Shown: piece by piece, positions 26,899 to 36,204 of the stretch
How positions within the stretch are numbered: position 1 is the stretch's first letter
How the letters are laid out: each line of letters starts with the position of its first letter
Origin: Candidatus Kapaibacterium sp.
GTDB taxonomy: Bacteria; Bacteroidota; Ignavibacteria; Kapaibacteriales; UBA2268
Direction of reading: 5' to 3'
NCBI GenBank assembly: GCA_026418625.1
Contig: JAOABA010000056.1
Location: 148,914 to 212,913 of the forward strand
Length of the DNA: 64,000 bases
The notes under the pieces: model-generated
What the model was told of the DNA's origin: nothing
The model's database searches: none
Seen by the model: only the letters and a program-made list of their open reading frames with translations
Program-made: the position numbers and the translations under genes

Positions 26899-27705
26899 TT
26901 ATAATTCTTTTTTTGCTTCATCCCAAATTGCATCCATTTCCTCAAGGGTCATTTCGCTTAATTTTTTGTTACTCTGTTTAACTTTTTCTTCGATATACTG
27001 AAATCTTTTAATGAATTTATTATTAGTTAGTTGCAAAGATTCCTCTGCTACGACGCCTTCAAAGCGGCAGGCATTAACAATTGAAAAAAGTAAATCGCCT
27101 ATTTCTTCTGTTTTATTCTCAATCTTTTCCTCGAGTAAAGCTTTCTTAAGTTCGGTAATTTCTTCTTCAACTTTTTCCCAAACATCTTCCTTTTTTTGCC
27201 AATCAAAACCAACTCTTGATGCTTTGTGTTGAATGCGTTCAGCTCTTAAAAGAGATGGCAAAGTTGATGGAACTCCATCGAGGGCAGAATTTTTACCTTC
27301 CTTTTTCTTTAAATTTTCCCAATTTTCAACAACTTCTTCCTCGCCCGAAACTTCAAGTCCACCGAAAACGTGAGGATGTCTGAAAACAAGCTTATCCTGA
27401 ATTCTTTTTATAACATCCATTAAGTTAAAATAACCTTTTTCTTCTGCCATAACACTATGCATAATGATATGCAGCAAAAGATCACCTAATTCTTTGGATA
27501 AACCATCATAATCTTTATTGTGAATAGCATCTATTGTTTCGTAAGCTTCTTCAATCATTAAATGAGCGATTGATTCTATGGACTGTTTTCTATCCCAAGG
27601 GCACTCTTTTCTTAAAATTCTAATAATTTCAACTAATACTTCAAATTGTTCCTTTAAGTCATCAGGATTTTTTGCAACAGGCACTTTAATTAAATTTTCA
27701 GACAT
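26899..27705 (-). CDS. mazG: MazG nucleoside triphosphate pyrophosphohydrolase
   Basis: Hydrolyses (d)NTPs, including non-canonical ones, to NMP and pyrophosphate. Two tandem MazG domains: LRKECPWDRKQSIESI with the metal-binding EEAYETIDAI helix in the first, and VGFDWQKKEDVWEKVEEEI with EEIGDLLFSIVNACR in the second. HPHVFG between them is conserved. 268 residues, as in E. coli MazG. Here it is a housekeeping enzyme with no MazEF-type toxin partner nearby. Confidence 0.95.
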   Translation of the reverse strand: MSENLIKVPVAKNPDDLKEQFEVLVEIIRILRKECPWDRKQSIESIAHLMIEEAYETIDAIHNKDYDGLSKELGDLLLHIIMHSVMAEEKGYFNLMDVIKRIQDKLVFRHPHVFGGLEVSGEEEVVENWENLKKKEGKNSALDGVPSTLPSLLRAERIQHKASRVGFDWQKKEDVWEKVEEEITELKKALLEEKIENKTEEIGDLLFSIVNACRFEGVVAEESLQLTNNKFIKRFQYIEEKVKQSNKKLSEMTLEEMDAIWDEAKKEL

Positions 27706-27874
27706 AAATTATTTTTCAATTTTTTAAAAAATTTATAACGTTGTGATACTTAAAATAGTGGTAAGTAATTAAGGTAAAAAAATGAGTATTTAAATTAAAT
27801 CTTTATTAACATTAAATTTTTTTATTTATAAAACAAATAATATTTTTGTAAAATTTTGAATTAAATAGATTAAT

Positions 27875-27900
27875 AGCATCTCATTTGAAGATGCTTTTTT
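27875..27900 (+). terminator. terminator-like hairpin in the leader of the enoyl-reductase gene
   Basis: AGCATCT and AGATGCT form a 7-bp stem with a 7-base loop, followed by six T. It lies 22 bp upstream of the ATG at 27923. No plus-strand gene ends nearby, because the adjacent upstream gene (mazG) is on the other strand. It may be a leader attenuator or end a very short transcript. Confidence 0.6.
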
Positions 27901-27922
27901 GTATGAATAAACGGAAGAAATA

Positions 27923-28729
27923 ATGGAATCAAGAAATTTTTTTGCTTTGATACTTGGTGTTTCGAGCGGTTTTGGAAAGGCAACCGCTCACGAATTAGCT
28001 CGTAAAGGTTATAATATATATGGCGCTCATCTTGATATGGGGAGCGGAAAAAAACAAGCTGAGGAATTTGCCGAAGAGCTTAGATCATTTGGTGTAAAAG
28101 TGAAATTCTTTAATGCTAATGCAGCTGATGATAAAGTCAGAGCTGATATTATTAATACTATAAAAGAAGATTTCAAAAATGAAATAAAACCTATGTTAAG
28201 AGTTTTACTCCATTCACTTGCATTTGGATCTATTCGACCTTTCTTTTCTACTAATCACGAAGAAATGATAACCAAAAAACAAGTCGAAATGACACTCGAT
28301 GTAATGGCTAATAGCTTACTTTATTGGACACAAGATCTTTTCAAGGCTAATCTTTTAGCAAAAACTTGCAGAATTTTTGCCCTAACAAGTATTGGCTCCC
28401 AGAGAGCTATGGTAAATTATGGTGCAGTTTCGGCTGCTAAAGCAGCAATTGAAGCATATATCCGTCAAATTGCAGTTGAATTAGCCCCTTATCAAATCAC
28501 AGCTAACGCAATAATGGCAGGTCTGACAGATACCCCAGCTGCCAGAAAAATCCCCGGATTTGAAGGTATGTTAGCCCACGCAAAGCAACACAACCCCTTT
28601 GACAGAAATACACTGCCAGAAGATGTTGCACAAGCTATTTCTCTTTTAGCAGATGAAAAATTTTATTGGATAAATGGACAAACAATTGGTGTTGATGGTG
28701 GAGAAAACATTTTGAACTTTATTGGCTAA
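27923..28729 (+). CDS. short-chain dehydrogenase, probable enoyl-ACP reductase (FabL/FabI-like)
   Basis: A 268-residue SDR with cofactor-binding start ALILGVSSGFGKATAHELA. The active-site block is YGAVSAAKAAIEAY: Tyr and Lys are separated by six residues (Y-x6-K), the spacing of enoyl-ACP reductases of the FabI/FabL type rather than the usual Y-x3-K. The end, WINGQTIGVDGGENI, is also FabL-like. The probable role is the last reduction of fatty acid elongation. It precedes an acyl-CoA dehydrogenase gene by 117 bp. The substrate could still be another enoyl thioester or an alcohol. Confidence 0.75.
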   Translation: MESRNFFALILGVSSGFGKATAHELARKGYNIYGAHLDMGSGKKQAEEFAEELRSFGVKVKFFNANAADDKVRADIINTIKEDFKNEIKPMLRVLLHSLAFGSIRPFFSTNHEEMITKKQVEMTLDVMANSLLYWTQDLFKANLLAKTCRIFALTSIGSQRAMVNYGAVSAAKAAIEAYIRQIAVELAPYQITANAIMAGLTDTPAARKIPGFEGMLAHAKQHNPFDRNTLPEDVAQAISLLADEKFYWINGQTIGVDGGENILNFIG

Positions 28730-28846
28730 TCAAGCAACACAACAATTACAGTCATTTCTATTATTTATTTAATTTATTAGCTTATAATGAATTACTTATT
28801 ATTTTTGTTTTTATTTATTATTTAATGTTTTATCTTGGATTGAGCT

Positions 28847-29989
28847 ATGAATGATAATTTTTTTACTGAAGAACAAAATATGCTTCGTGAGATGGTTCGT
28901 GATTTTACAAATAACGAATTAAAACCAGTCGCAGCCAAAATTGACGAAAACGAGGAAATTCCACAGGATATAATAAATAAAATTAAGGAGCTTGGTCTTT
29001 TGGGTGCTCCATTCCCTATTGAATACGGTGGAAGCGGCTTTGGTGAAGTTGGGTATTGCATTGTTCAAGAAGAAATTGGCAGGGGTTGTCTCTCTACTGC
29101 AACTATGATAGGTGCTCATTGTTCAATTGGAACAAATGCAATGTTTATCGGTGGTGATGAACAATTAAAACAAAAATTCGTTGTCCCTTGCGCTTCTGGC
29201 GAAAAGATTGCTGCTTTTGCCCTTACCGAACAAGGAGCCGGCTCAGATGCTTTCAATCTTAAAACTAAAGCCCACTTGGATGGAAATGAATGGGTAATTA
29301 ATGGCGAAAAGCTTTGGATTACAAATGGTCCTTTCGCTGATATTTTTTCAGTTTTTGCAAGAACAAACCTTGGAATAACTGGTTTTGTTGTCGAAAAAGG
29401 AACCCCCGGCTTTACCCCCGGTGCCCCTGAAAGAAAAATGGGAATTCGTGGTAGCAAAACTTCTTCTTTAACATTCGATAATGTAAGAATTCCTAAAGAT
29501 AATATAATTGGAAAGGAAGGAAAGGGTTTTCTAATTGCAATGAAAACTTTGGATGCTGGTAGATTAGGTTTAGGAGCTGCTTGCTTAGGTGCTTGCAAAG
29601 AATTACTTGAATTATCAACAAAATATGCTAAAGAACGCAAACAATTCGATGAACCTATCGCAAACTTTCAGGCAATTCAATTTATGCTTGCTGAAATGGC
29701 TACTGAAATCTATGTCCTTGATACTCTTGTCTATCATACAGCTAAGTTATATGATAGTGGTGAAATGCTTTCAAGGCAGGCTGCGATGGTGAAATATGTA
29801 GCTTCAATGGCACTTGATAAATGCGCTGATCACGCTCTTCAGATCCACGGCGGAATGGGCTATTCTCGTGAATTACCCATTGAACGTTTCTATCGTGACT
29901 CGAGAATCAATAGAATTTTCGAAGGAACATCGGAGGTTCAGAAGCTTGTTATTGCACGTGATATAATCAAAAGAAATGGAAGAATGTAG
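28847..29989 (+). CDS. acyl-CoA dehydrogenase
   Basis: A 380-residue flavoenzyme that oxidises acyl-CoA to 2-enoyl-CoA. AFALTEQGAGSDAF and WITNGPFADIFSVFAR are the two classic signatures, QIHGGMGYSRELPIER binds FAD, and IFEGTSEVQKLVIAR contains the position of the catalytic Glu in short- and branched-chain enzymes. That placement suggests a short- or medium-chain substrate, but chain length cannot be fixed from sequence. Its stop is 2 bp from the stop of the convergent lipoprotein gene. Confidence 0.95.
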   Translation: MNDNFFTEEQNMLREMVRDFTNNELKPVAAKIDENEEIPQDIINKIKELGLLGAPFPIEYGGSGFGEVGYCIVQEEIGRGCLSTATMIGAHCSIGTNAMFIGGDEQLKQKFVVPCASGEKIAAFALTEQGAGSDAFNLKTKAHLDGNEWVINGEKLWITNGPFADIFSVFARTNLGITGFVVEKGTPGFTPGAPERKMGIRGSKTSSLTFDNVRIPKDNIIGKEGKGFLIAMKTLDAGRLGLGAACLGACKELLELSTKYAKERKQFDEPIANFQAIQFMLAEMATEIYVLDTLVYHTAKLYDSGEMLSRQAAMVKYVASMALDKCADHALQIHGGMGYSRELPIERFYRDSRINRIFEGTSEVQKLVIARDIIKRNGRM

Positions 29990-29991
29990 AA

Positions 29992-30312
29992 TCACTCAAC
30001 TATTTCTTCTTTTTTCTTTAATTCTAATAATTCTCTTTTAGCTCTTGCTTGAGCGCTATCCTGAATCCTGAGGAATTCCTCAGGATTCTTTGTATATTCA
30101 AAATACTTATCCCTAAAAGACTCCTTCGTATATCCATATTTTTCAAACACTTTCAAAACTTTGGGATTTGCTTCTGCGGTATCAGGATAGATAGCTCTTA
30201 AAATGAGTATTTCCTTTTGGGTCTCAATAAATCTGTTCTTTTCTTCTTCGGAATTCGAACAAGAAAATAAAAAAATTAAAGAAAAAACTATTATGATATT
30301 GCTAATATTCAT
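29992..30312 (-). CDS. small hypothetical lipoprotein
   Basis: 106 residues. Signal peptide with lipobox LFSC (lipidated Cys at 18), so it is anchored in an envelope membrane. The rest is helical and charged (IETQKEILILRAIYPDTAEANP, in part), with C-terminal coiled-coil-like AQARAKRELLELKKKEEI. No recognised domain. Confidence 0.72.
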   Translation of the reverse strand: MNISNIIIVFSLIFLFSCSNSEEEKNRFIETQKEILILRAIYPDTAEANPKVLKVFEKYGYTKESFRDKYFEYTKNPEEFLRIQDSAQARAKRELLELKKKEEIVE

Positions 30313-30359
30313 ATAGCAAAAATAATAATTTTAAATGAGAAGTAAAATTTTGGCTTATT

Positions 30360-30920
30360 TTAAGCTTCAACAAAAACATCGAGGCTATGATAGAATAACT
30401 CAGAGCCTTTATTTAAGCCAAATTCGAACTCTTTCTTATCACAAACTGTATTAGCAAGGTTAAGTCCAAAATTAATATGATGAATTTCATTAAGATGCTC
30501 ATCAAAATATTCAAGATCTGCTGGATCGAAGCCATAATGTTTTATTAAACCTTCCTTTTTTGTTTTTGCAACTTCTGGTTGCTGCATTTCAAAGGATTGC
30601 AAAGCACCAAGACGAGCTGAAGGTGAAAGGAGGGATATTTCATCAATAATATATTTTAGACTTGGAGAATTTTCTGCTTTTGGAAGTTTTTCAATCCATT
30701 TAGTCCAAAGGGAAATATGTCGTGTTTCATCTTCGATAATTCTTTCTGAAGTTTCATTTTTTATGTTTAAATCTGTGATGATACTTCTCCATAAATCTGG
30801 CATAAAAGTTATTAATTCAACGTATGATTGTCCATATTCCGAAAGCTTTGGAATGCTGACTTTTCCCTCTGACCAACTTTGATAAAAAGGATGATCAAGT
30901 AATTTATATTTTAAATCCAT
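30360..30920 (-). CDS. CADD/PqqC-like heme-oxygenase-fold di-iron protein
   Basis: About 186 residues of the TenA/PqqC/CADD fold. Opening KLLDHPFYQSWSEGKVS is close to the CADD subgroup, whose Chlamydia and Nitrosomonas members make p-aminobenzoate for folate in a self-sacrificing reaction. Candidate metal ligands are Glu65 and His68 (EDETRH), Glu111 (SFEMQQPE) and the His/Glu cluster at about 142-148 (DEHLNEIHH). The second of two in-frame ATGs is chosen (30920) because GGAG lies 6 bp upstream of it. Function as a PABA synthase is inference from the motif pattern. Confidence 0.78.
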   Translation of the reverse strand: MDLKYKLLDHPFYQSWSEGKVSIPKLSEYGQSYVELITFMPDLWRSIITDLNIKNETSERIIEDETRHISLWTKWIEKLPKAENSPSLKYIIDEISLLSPSARLGALQSFEMQQPEVAKTKKEGLIKHYGFDPADLEYFDEHLNEIHHINFGLNLANTVCDKKEFEFGLNKGSELFYHSLDVFVEA

Positions 30921-31047
30921 ATTAAACTCCATAAAATAAAAAAATTTATTATCACAAAATTATTAATTAAGTTTATCTAATAAAAATATTCTTTTGTAAA
31001 AGTCAAAATTTAAGACTAATTTTGATAAAAAGAATTGGAGGAATAAA

Positions 31048-32733
31048 ATGATAATCAGAATTTTTTCATTACTTATTTTATTAAGTTTTGCTTCTTACTC
31101 CGCAACCTACTATGTTTCACTTAACGGCAATGACAATAATGATGGTTTAAGTTTGGAAAATGCTTTTGCAACACCGGGTTTCGCTTCAAAAGCAATGTCA
31201 AATGGTGATACTCTTTTAATTTTATCTGGTGATTATTTAATGTCTGTATATTATGATGATATGATAACACCACCTGCAGGCTTAAATAATCGCTTTACAG
31301 TTATTCGAGGTATAGGTAACACTAAACCAAGGCTTATTGGCAAAGGAGAAAATGGTCTGGGATTATTATGTGCAATTGATTTAGGTGGAAATTCAAATAT
31401 TTTAGTTGAAAATCTTGAAATCACGAGTTTGATTGACTCTCCATATTCTGGTGGTTTTCGAGATGGAATAGAGAATTTTGCTTCGGAAGACTGGGAGAAA
31501 ATTTCAAATATTATTTTGTCAAATATTCTGATACACCATATTGAAGAAACAGCCATCAATTTAAGCGGAAATGCTGAAAATATTATTATAAAAAATTGCC
31601 ATTTGCATCACACTGGTGGAACATTAATAAGTTCAGCTTATCACTCTGCCGGATCTGGATGGAAGAATGTTCTTATTGATAGCTGTTTATTAGAATATGC
31701 AGGAAGATATTTTCGGGGAAAAGAACAAAATTCTGAATGGGACCGTCCCGATGGCATTGGCATTGAAATTTCAGAAGGACCCTTTGAAATCCGCAATTGT
31801 GTCAGTCAGTTTAATTTAGGTGATGGTTTCGATTCAAAAGCCCATAATACCTACATTCATCACTGTGTTTCAGCAAATAATTTTGCCGATGGTATAAAAC
31901 TATGGGGAGATAGTGCTCGTGTTGAAAATTGTTTGATATATGGCATAGGTGGAGGTAATCCTGAAAGCTCACCTTGGGTATCTTTAATACTTGAATGTGA
32001 TAGAGAAAACTACTATGCTGAACTTACCAACTTAACTATCCACGACGGCTCGCCCAGACGACATTACTTAGGAACAATTAATTACGGGCTTGATAATAAT
32101 TCTACTGTATTAATCAGAAATTGCCTTTTTCAGGGGGCTTCTAATCGCTTCTATTCAAGTCCAAATGTTAAACTTATTTTGAAAAATAATATTTTTGGAA
32201 CAACCGGAGAAAGCATTTTATTAGAAGCTATGGGACAGGAATTTGATGCAAATTCAATAAAAGAACTTGGTGTTGGTAACTTTTTTGCAGATGCTGATTT
32301 TGTTAATCCAACTTGGGGAAAAATTGGTAATTTTCACCTGAAACAAACTTCACCTGCTATTGATAAGGGAATTTTAGAAACTGGAATTCCACTAACGGAT
32401 TTAGATTATAAACCAAGACCAAAAATGAATGGTGTAGATATTGGTTGTTATGAATACGATCCTGAATCTGATATTGATTACGTAGTATTGTTAGGAAGTA
32501 AAATCGAAATTTATCCAAATCCTGCTTCAAATTTTTTTAATATTTTATCTGATGTTTATATTTCAAGTGTTGAAATTCTTAATCTGCAAGGAATTTCTCA
32601 ATTAAAACTAAATCAAGAATTTTATGGACAACACTCAATTGATATTAATGAATTGCCAAATGGTTTTCATATTGTCAAAATTAAAACAAAGAATGATGTT
32701 ATAATGAAACCTTTAATTAAAATTTCAAACTAA
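31048..32733 (+). CDS. secreted right-handed beta-helix protein with T9SS sorting domain
   Basis: 561 residues with a signal peptide (about 1-18) and GGAGGA ribosome-binding site. The N-terminal YYVSLNGNDNNDGLSLENAF block is typical of DUF1565/pectate-lyase-like parallel beta-helix proteins. Repeated strands such as ILVENLEITSL, IIIKNCHLHHTGG, FEIRNCVSQFNLGDGFDSK and ARVENCLIYGI form the coils. The C-terminal ~80 residues (IEIYPNPASNFFNIL to PLIKISN) are a T9SS sorting domain. Probably a cell-surface or released polysaccharide-active or binding protein; a catalytic triad is not assigned. Confidence 0.85.
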   Translation: MIIRIFSLLILLSFASYSATYYVSLNGNDNNDGLSLENAFATPGFASKAMSNGDTLLILSGDYLMSVYYDDMITPPAGLNNRFTVIRGIGNTKPRLIGKGENGLGLLCAIDLGGNSNILVENLEITSLIDSPYSGGFRDGIENFASEDWEKISNIILSNILIHHIEETAINLSGNAENIIIKNCHLHHTGGTLISSAYHSAGSGWKNVLIDSCLLEYAGRYFRGKEQNSEWDRPDGIGIEISEGPFEIRNCVSQFNLGDGFDSKAHNTYIHHCVSANNFADGIKLWGDSARVENCLIYGIGGGNPESSPWVSLILECDRENYYAELTNLTIHDGSPRRHYLGTINYGLDNNSTVLIRNCLFQGASNRFYSSPNVKLILKNNIFGTTGESILLEAMGQEFDANSIKELGVGNFFADADFVNPTWGKIGNFHLKQTSPAIDKGILETGIPLTDLDYKPRPKMNGVDIGCYEYDPESDIDYVVLLGSKIEIYPNPASNFFNILSDVYISSVEILNLQGISQLKLNQEFYGQHSIDINELPNGFHIVKIKTKNDVIMKPLIKISN

Positions 32734-32843
32734 TGATTTAGTAAAGAAAGACATCATATCAGGTTTTGTTATTATCAATTTTACGATTAAATTATATGTT
32801 TTGATTTTTCAAATTTTAAAATTTTGTGAATTAGGAGAAATAG

Positions 32844-34181
32844 ATGTCGTTTAATCCAAATACTGAAGAAGTTCAGCAAGAAATGTTAAATATTATTGGT
32901 GTTAACAATTTTGAAGATTTGATAAAGGTTATTCCTAATGAATTAAGGTTCAAAGGAGACCTGAATTTACCGCCTGAATTATCTGAATATGAAATAATAA
33001 AACTATTACAACAGTATTCATCAATGAACGCTTCATCATCTAACAATGTTTGCTTTATGGGTGGTGGAGCTTACGATGTATTTGTTCCATCTATTGTCAA
33101 TATGGTTATTGATAGGTCTGAGTTTAAAACAGCTTATACACCATATCAAGCAGAAGTGTCTCAAGGAACCTTACAAGCAATGTATGAATTCCAATCTTTG
33201 ATTTGTAATTTAACAGCTATGGACGTTTCGAATGCCTCACTTTACGATGGTGGTAGCGCACTCGCCGAAGCCTGTCTTATGTCGAATGCTCACAACCGAA
33301 AAACGGAATTCATCTATGCTGGAACAATCAATCCAAATTATAAGAAAGTCGTTTCAACAATATGTGCAGGAAAGAACTTTTCTTATAAAACTTTTGTCAA
33401 AAGCGATGGAACCACTGATTTAGAAGAATTAGAAAAAAACATTTCAGATAAAACATCGGCTGTTATCGTTCAGCATCCAAATGCTTACGGAAATTTGGAA
33501 GAAGTTGAAGAAATTGAAAGAATTGCTCATAGTAAAGGTGCCTTATTCATTGTGTCGGTCGATCCAATATCACTTGGAATATTAAAGGCACCCGGCGAGT
33601 ATAATGCTGATATTGTTACAGGTGAGGGACAAAGTTTGGGAATACCTCTAAGTTATGGTGGTCCTTATTTAGGCATATTTGCAACCAAGAAAGAATTCGT
33701 TAGGAAAATCCCCGGAAGAATCGCCGGTGTTACACTTGATGCAGATGGAAACAAATGTTTTGTTTTGACACTTCAAACAAGAGAGCAACAAATTAAAAGA
33801 GAAAAAGCTACTTCAAATATATGCACAAATCAAGGTTTGTTTATGTTAGCCGCAACAGTTTATATGGAGACAATGGGAAAAGCTGGTATAATTGAAGTTG
33901 CTGAAAATTCATTTCATAAAGCTCATTATCTTGCTTCAAAAATCAAGGAATTACCCGGTTATTCCTTACTTAACGATAAGCCATTTTTCAGAGAATTTTT
34001 GGTGAAAACACCTGTCAGTCCTTCGATAATTCTTGATGAAGCAAAAAAATTCGGTATTTTAGGTGGTATTGATACTAATCGCTTTTCAGACTGTGAACCG
34101 GGATTACTAATAGCAGTAACAGAAAAAAGAACAAAGGAGGAAATGGATAACTATATTGATATTCTAAAAAAATTTTCCTAA
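32844..34181 (+). CDS. gcvPA: glycine dehydrogenase (decarboxylating) subunit 1
   Basis: The alpha part of the two-subunit P-protein of the glycine cleavage system, a PLP enzyme. SFNPNTEEVQQEML and FMGGGAYDVFVPSIVN at the N-terminus, YTPYQAEVSQGTLQAMYEFQ, and YGGPYLGIFATKKEFVRKIPGR are diagnostic. 445 residues, normal. The PLP lysine resides in the GcvPB subunit, which is not in the window. It is followed by the DivIC-like gene after 6 bp, so these are cotranscribed even though functionally unrelated. Confidence 0.95.
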   Translation: MSFNPNTEEVQQEMLNIIGVNNFEDLIKVIPNELRFKGDLNLPPELSEYEIIKLLQQYSSMNASSSNNVCFMGGGAYDVFVPSIVNMVIDRSEFKTAYTPYQAEVSQGTLQAMYEFQSLICNLTAMDVSNASLYDGGSALAEACLMSNAHNRKTEFIYAGTINPNYKKVVSTICAGKNFSYKTFVKSDGTTDLEELEKNISDKTSAVIVQHPNAYGNLEEVEEIERIAHSKGALFIVSVDPISLGILKAPGEYNADIVTGEGQSLGIPLSYGGPYLGIFATKKEFVRKIPGRIAGVTLDADGNKCFVLTLQTREQQIKREKATSNICTNQGLFMLAATVYMETMGKAGIIEVAENSFHKAHYLASKIKELPGYSLLNDKPFFREFLVKTPVSPSIILDEAKKFGILGGIDTNRFSDCEPGLLIAVTEKRTKEEMDNYIDILKKFS

Positions 34182-34187
34182 TCTAAT

Positions 34188-34472
34188 ATGCTGAAAAAAA
34201 AATTTTATACGATAATATATCTTGCTATATTATTACTGATAATCACTTTTATGGTTTTCTCTGATTTTGGGCTTTTGAAAAGAATAGAGTTAGAGTCTGA
34301 AAAAAATGCACTTTTAGAAAATAAGAGTAAAGAAATTATGATTAGAGATTCACTAAAAAGTGCAAAAATGAGGTTAGAGTCCGATTTTACCGAAATAGAG
34401 AGAATCGCAAGGGAATATTATGGATATATTATTCCCGGCGAAACAGTTTATATTATCAGCAATTCAAAATAA
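34188..34472 (+). CDS. septum formation initiator (DivIC/FtsB family)
   Basis: 94 residues: one N-terminal membrane helix (about 7-24), a coiled coil (about 33-65) and a C-terminal ERIAREYYGYIIPGETVYII motif (20-residue core) typical of DivIC/FtsB proteins, which bridge FtsL and FtsQ in the divisome. It lies 6 bp after gcvPA and 56 bp before the ROK kinase. Confidence 0.85.
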   Translation: MLKKKFYTIIYLAILLLIITFMVFSDFGLLKRIELESEKNALLENKSKEIMIRDSLKSAKMRLESDFTEIERIAREYYGYIIPGETVYIISNSK

Positions 34473-34528
34473 TTATTATCTCTGAAACGTTATAAATTGA
34501 TATTTCAGTTAATTTTCAGTTAATTCCT

Positions 34529-35482
34529 ATGTATATCGGTTTAGACATCGGTGGAACAAATTTCAAGATTGGAGTAATAGACGAGACAGGAAAATTAGTT
34601 CATCAATATACTGCTGCGACTAATGCTCACAAGGGTCTTGATTATGTTCTCAACTTGATTAAAAGAATGCTTACTATCTCTTTAAACAAATTTAAAAATG
34701 CCAAATCAATTGGGGTTGGAATACCCGGAATTGTCGATGAGGAAGGGACAGTTAAAATATCCCCGAATTTACCTGAATGGTATGATATTTCCCTTGGCAA
34801 GTTTTTAAGAAATCAATTTTCATTACCAATTGAAATTGATAATGATGCTAACGCAGCTGCTGCTGCTGAAATGCTTTTGGGAGCGGGAAAAAATGAAACT
34901 CATTTCCTTTATGTTACTTTAGGAACAGGCGTTGGTGGTGCTATTGTTTATGATAGAAAAATTCTCAGAGGAAAACACCGTGGAGCTGGAGAAATTGGAC
35001 ACGTTATTATTGATGCCCACGAGTCAGTAAATTCAAAAATGCCATTTAGAACTGGCATTCTCGAGGAATATGTAGGTCGAAATCAAATTACTGCATTTGC
35101 TGCACGAGTCATCAAAAATTATCCTGATTCAATTCTTCATAAATACGATAGACCCGATCCTTATTTTGTTTCAGAAGCCTCTGCAAAAAATGATGAAGCA
35201 GCTATTGAAATATTTACTACAATTGGAGAATATCTTGGCTTAGGTCTTGTTTCAGCAATGAACTTACTCGATATGAGACTTGTTATAATTGGAGGAGGAA
35301 TTTCTCTTGCTCATCCAATACTTTTTGATACTGCGTTAAAAACAATTAAAGAGCGTGCTATTCCAACTATTGCCGAACACGCTGAAATTCGTCGAGCTCA
35401 ATTCACTAAAGATGCAGGAATTATTGGAGCTGCACTTCTCGGCAAATATTATTACCTGCAACAAGTAAGACAAAATCAGTGA
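34529..35482 (+). CDS. ROK-family sugar kinase (glucokinase-like)
   Basis: 317 residues of the actin-like ROK fold. YIGLDIGGTNFKIGVID is the phosphate-1 motif, IEIDNDANAAAAAE carries the catalytic Asp, and LGTGVGGAIV and GAGEIGHVIID follow. The CxCGxxGCxE zinc motif of typical ROK proteins is absent; the corresponding stretch reads FRTGILEEYVG. Sugar specificity (glucose, N-acetyl sugar or other) cannot be fixed. Its stop overlaps the GTG start of the next gene (GTGA), implying coupling. Confidence 0.9.
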   Translation: MYIGLDIGGTNFKIGVIDETGKLVHQYTAATNAHKGLDYVLNLIKRMLTISLNKFKNAKSIGVGIPGIVDEEGTVKISPNLPEWYDISLGKFLRNQFSLPIEIDNDANAAAAAEMLLGAGKNETHFLYVTLGTGVGGAIVYDRKILRGKHRGAGEIGHVIIDAHESVNSKMPFRTGILEEYVGRNQITAFAARVIKNYPDSILHKYDRPDPYFVSEASAKNDEAAIEIFTTIGEYLGLGLVSAMNLLDMRLVIIGGGISLAHPILFDTALKTIKERAIPTIAEHAEIRRAQFTKDAGIIGAALLGKYYYLQQVRQNQ

Positions 35483-36126
35483 TTTATTTTTTCTTTAACA
35501 AATTGGCAAAGCCTAACAAAATAATTTTATCAATAAATTTTAGAACAATTTTATTGCTAACGTTTGTCTTATTTATTTTTTTTTCTAATAATTTAATTGC
35601 TCAAACTACTAATAATCAATTCGACACACTTAAACAGGAAAAATTAGATACCTTATCCTTTAAAAGCCTCAGCTCTATAACAGACAATCAAGAAATTAAA
35701 GAAAAAAATTTTGAAATGAAAAAGTCCCCACTCGGAGCAATCCTGAGATCATTAGTTTTTCCCGGTTGGGGCCAAATCTATGTTGAAAATTACTGGAAAG
35801 CACCTCTTTTCGCAGCTGGTTGTGGTTTGCTTGTTTATTTTGTCATTGATAATAATAATAAATTTCAGACATTTCAGAAACAGTTTGATGAATTAAAAAC
35901 CACTAATCCAAATAGTTCGGAATTATTCATTTTAAGAAGTAAAAAAGAATTCTACCGAGATAATCGGGACCAAAGTGCCTTTTTTCTTGTTGCTGTTTAT
36001 ATTCTTGCTGCTATCGATTCTTATGTCGGTGCTCACCTTTACGATTTTAATGTTGATGATAATATTGCCTTAACTCTAAACCACCAATCGTATCCTTCGG
36101 TAACCCTAAAATTTAAATTAAAATAA
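35479..36126 (+). CDS. DUF5683-type membrane protein
   Basis: 215 residues, GTG start embedded in the ROK stop codon. A first hydrophobic segment (about 21-42) ends in NNLIAQ, which may act as a signal. The conserved part is SPLGAILRSLVFPGWGQIYV, the signature of DUF5683 proteins in Bacteroidetes and relatives, followed by two membrane segments (about 105-121 and 164-182). Function of the family is unknown. Last gene of the gcvPA-divIC-ROK run. Confidence 0.82.
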   Translation: MIYFFFNKLAKPNKIILSINFRTILLLTFVLFIFFSNNLIAQTTNNQFDTLKQEKLDTLSFKSLSSITDNQEIKEKNFEMKKSPLGAILRSLVFPGWGQIYVENYWKAPLFAAGCGLLVYFVIDNNNKFQTFQKQFDELKTTNPNSSELFILRSKKEFYRDNRDQSAFFLVAVYILAAIDSYVGAHLYDFNVDDNIALTLNHQSYPSVTLKFKLK

Positions 36127-36204
36127 TTTTTTAGTTGAAACTTTTTTCAAATTAATTAGTTAATGCTAATAAATTGTTTAATTTTATAAAAATTTGGAGG
36201 AATT

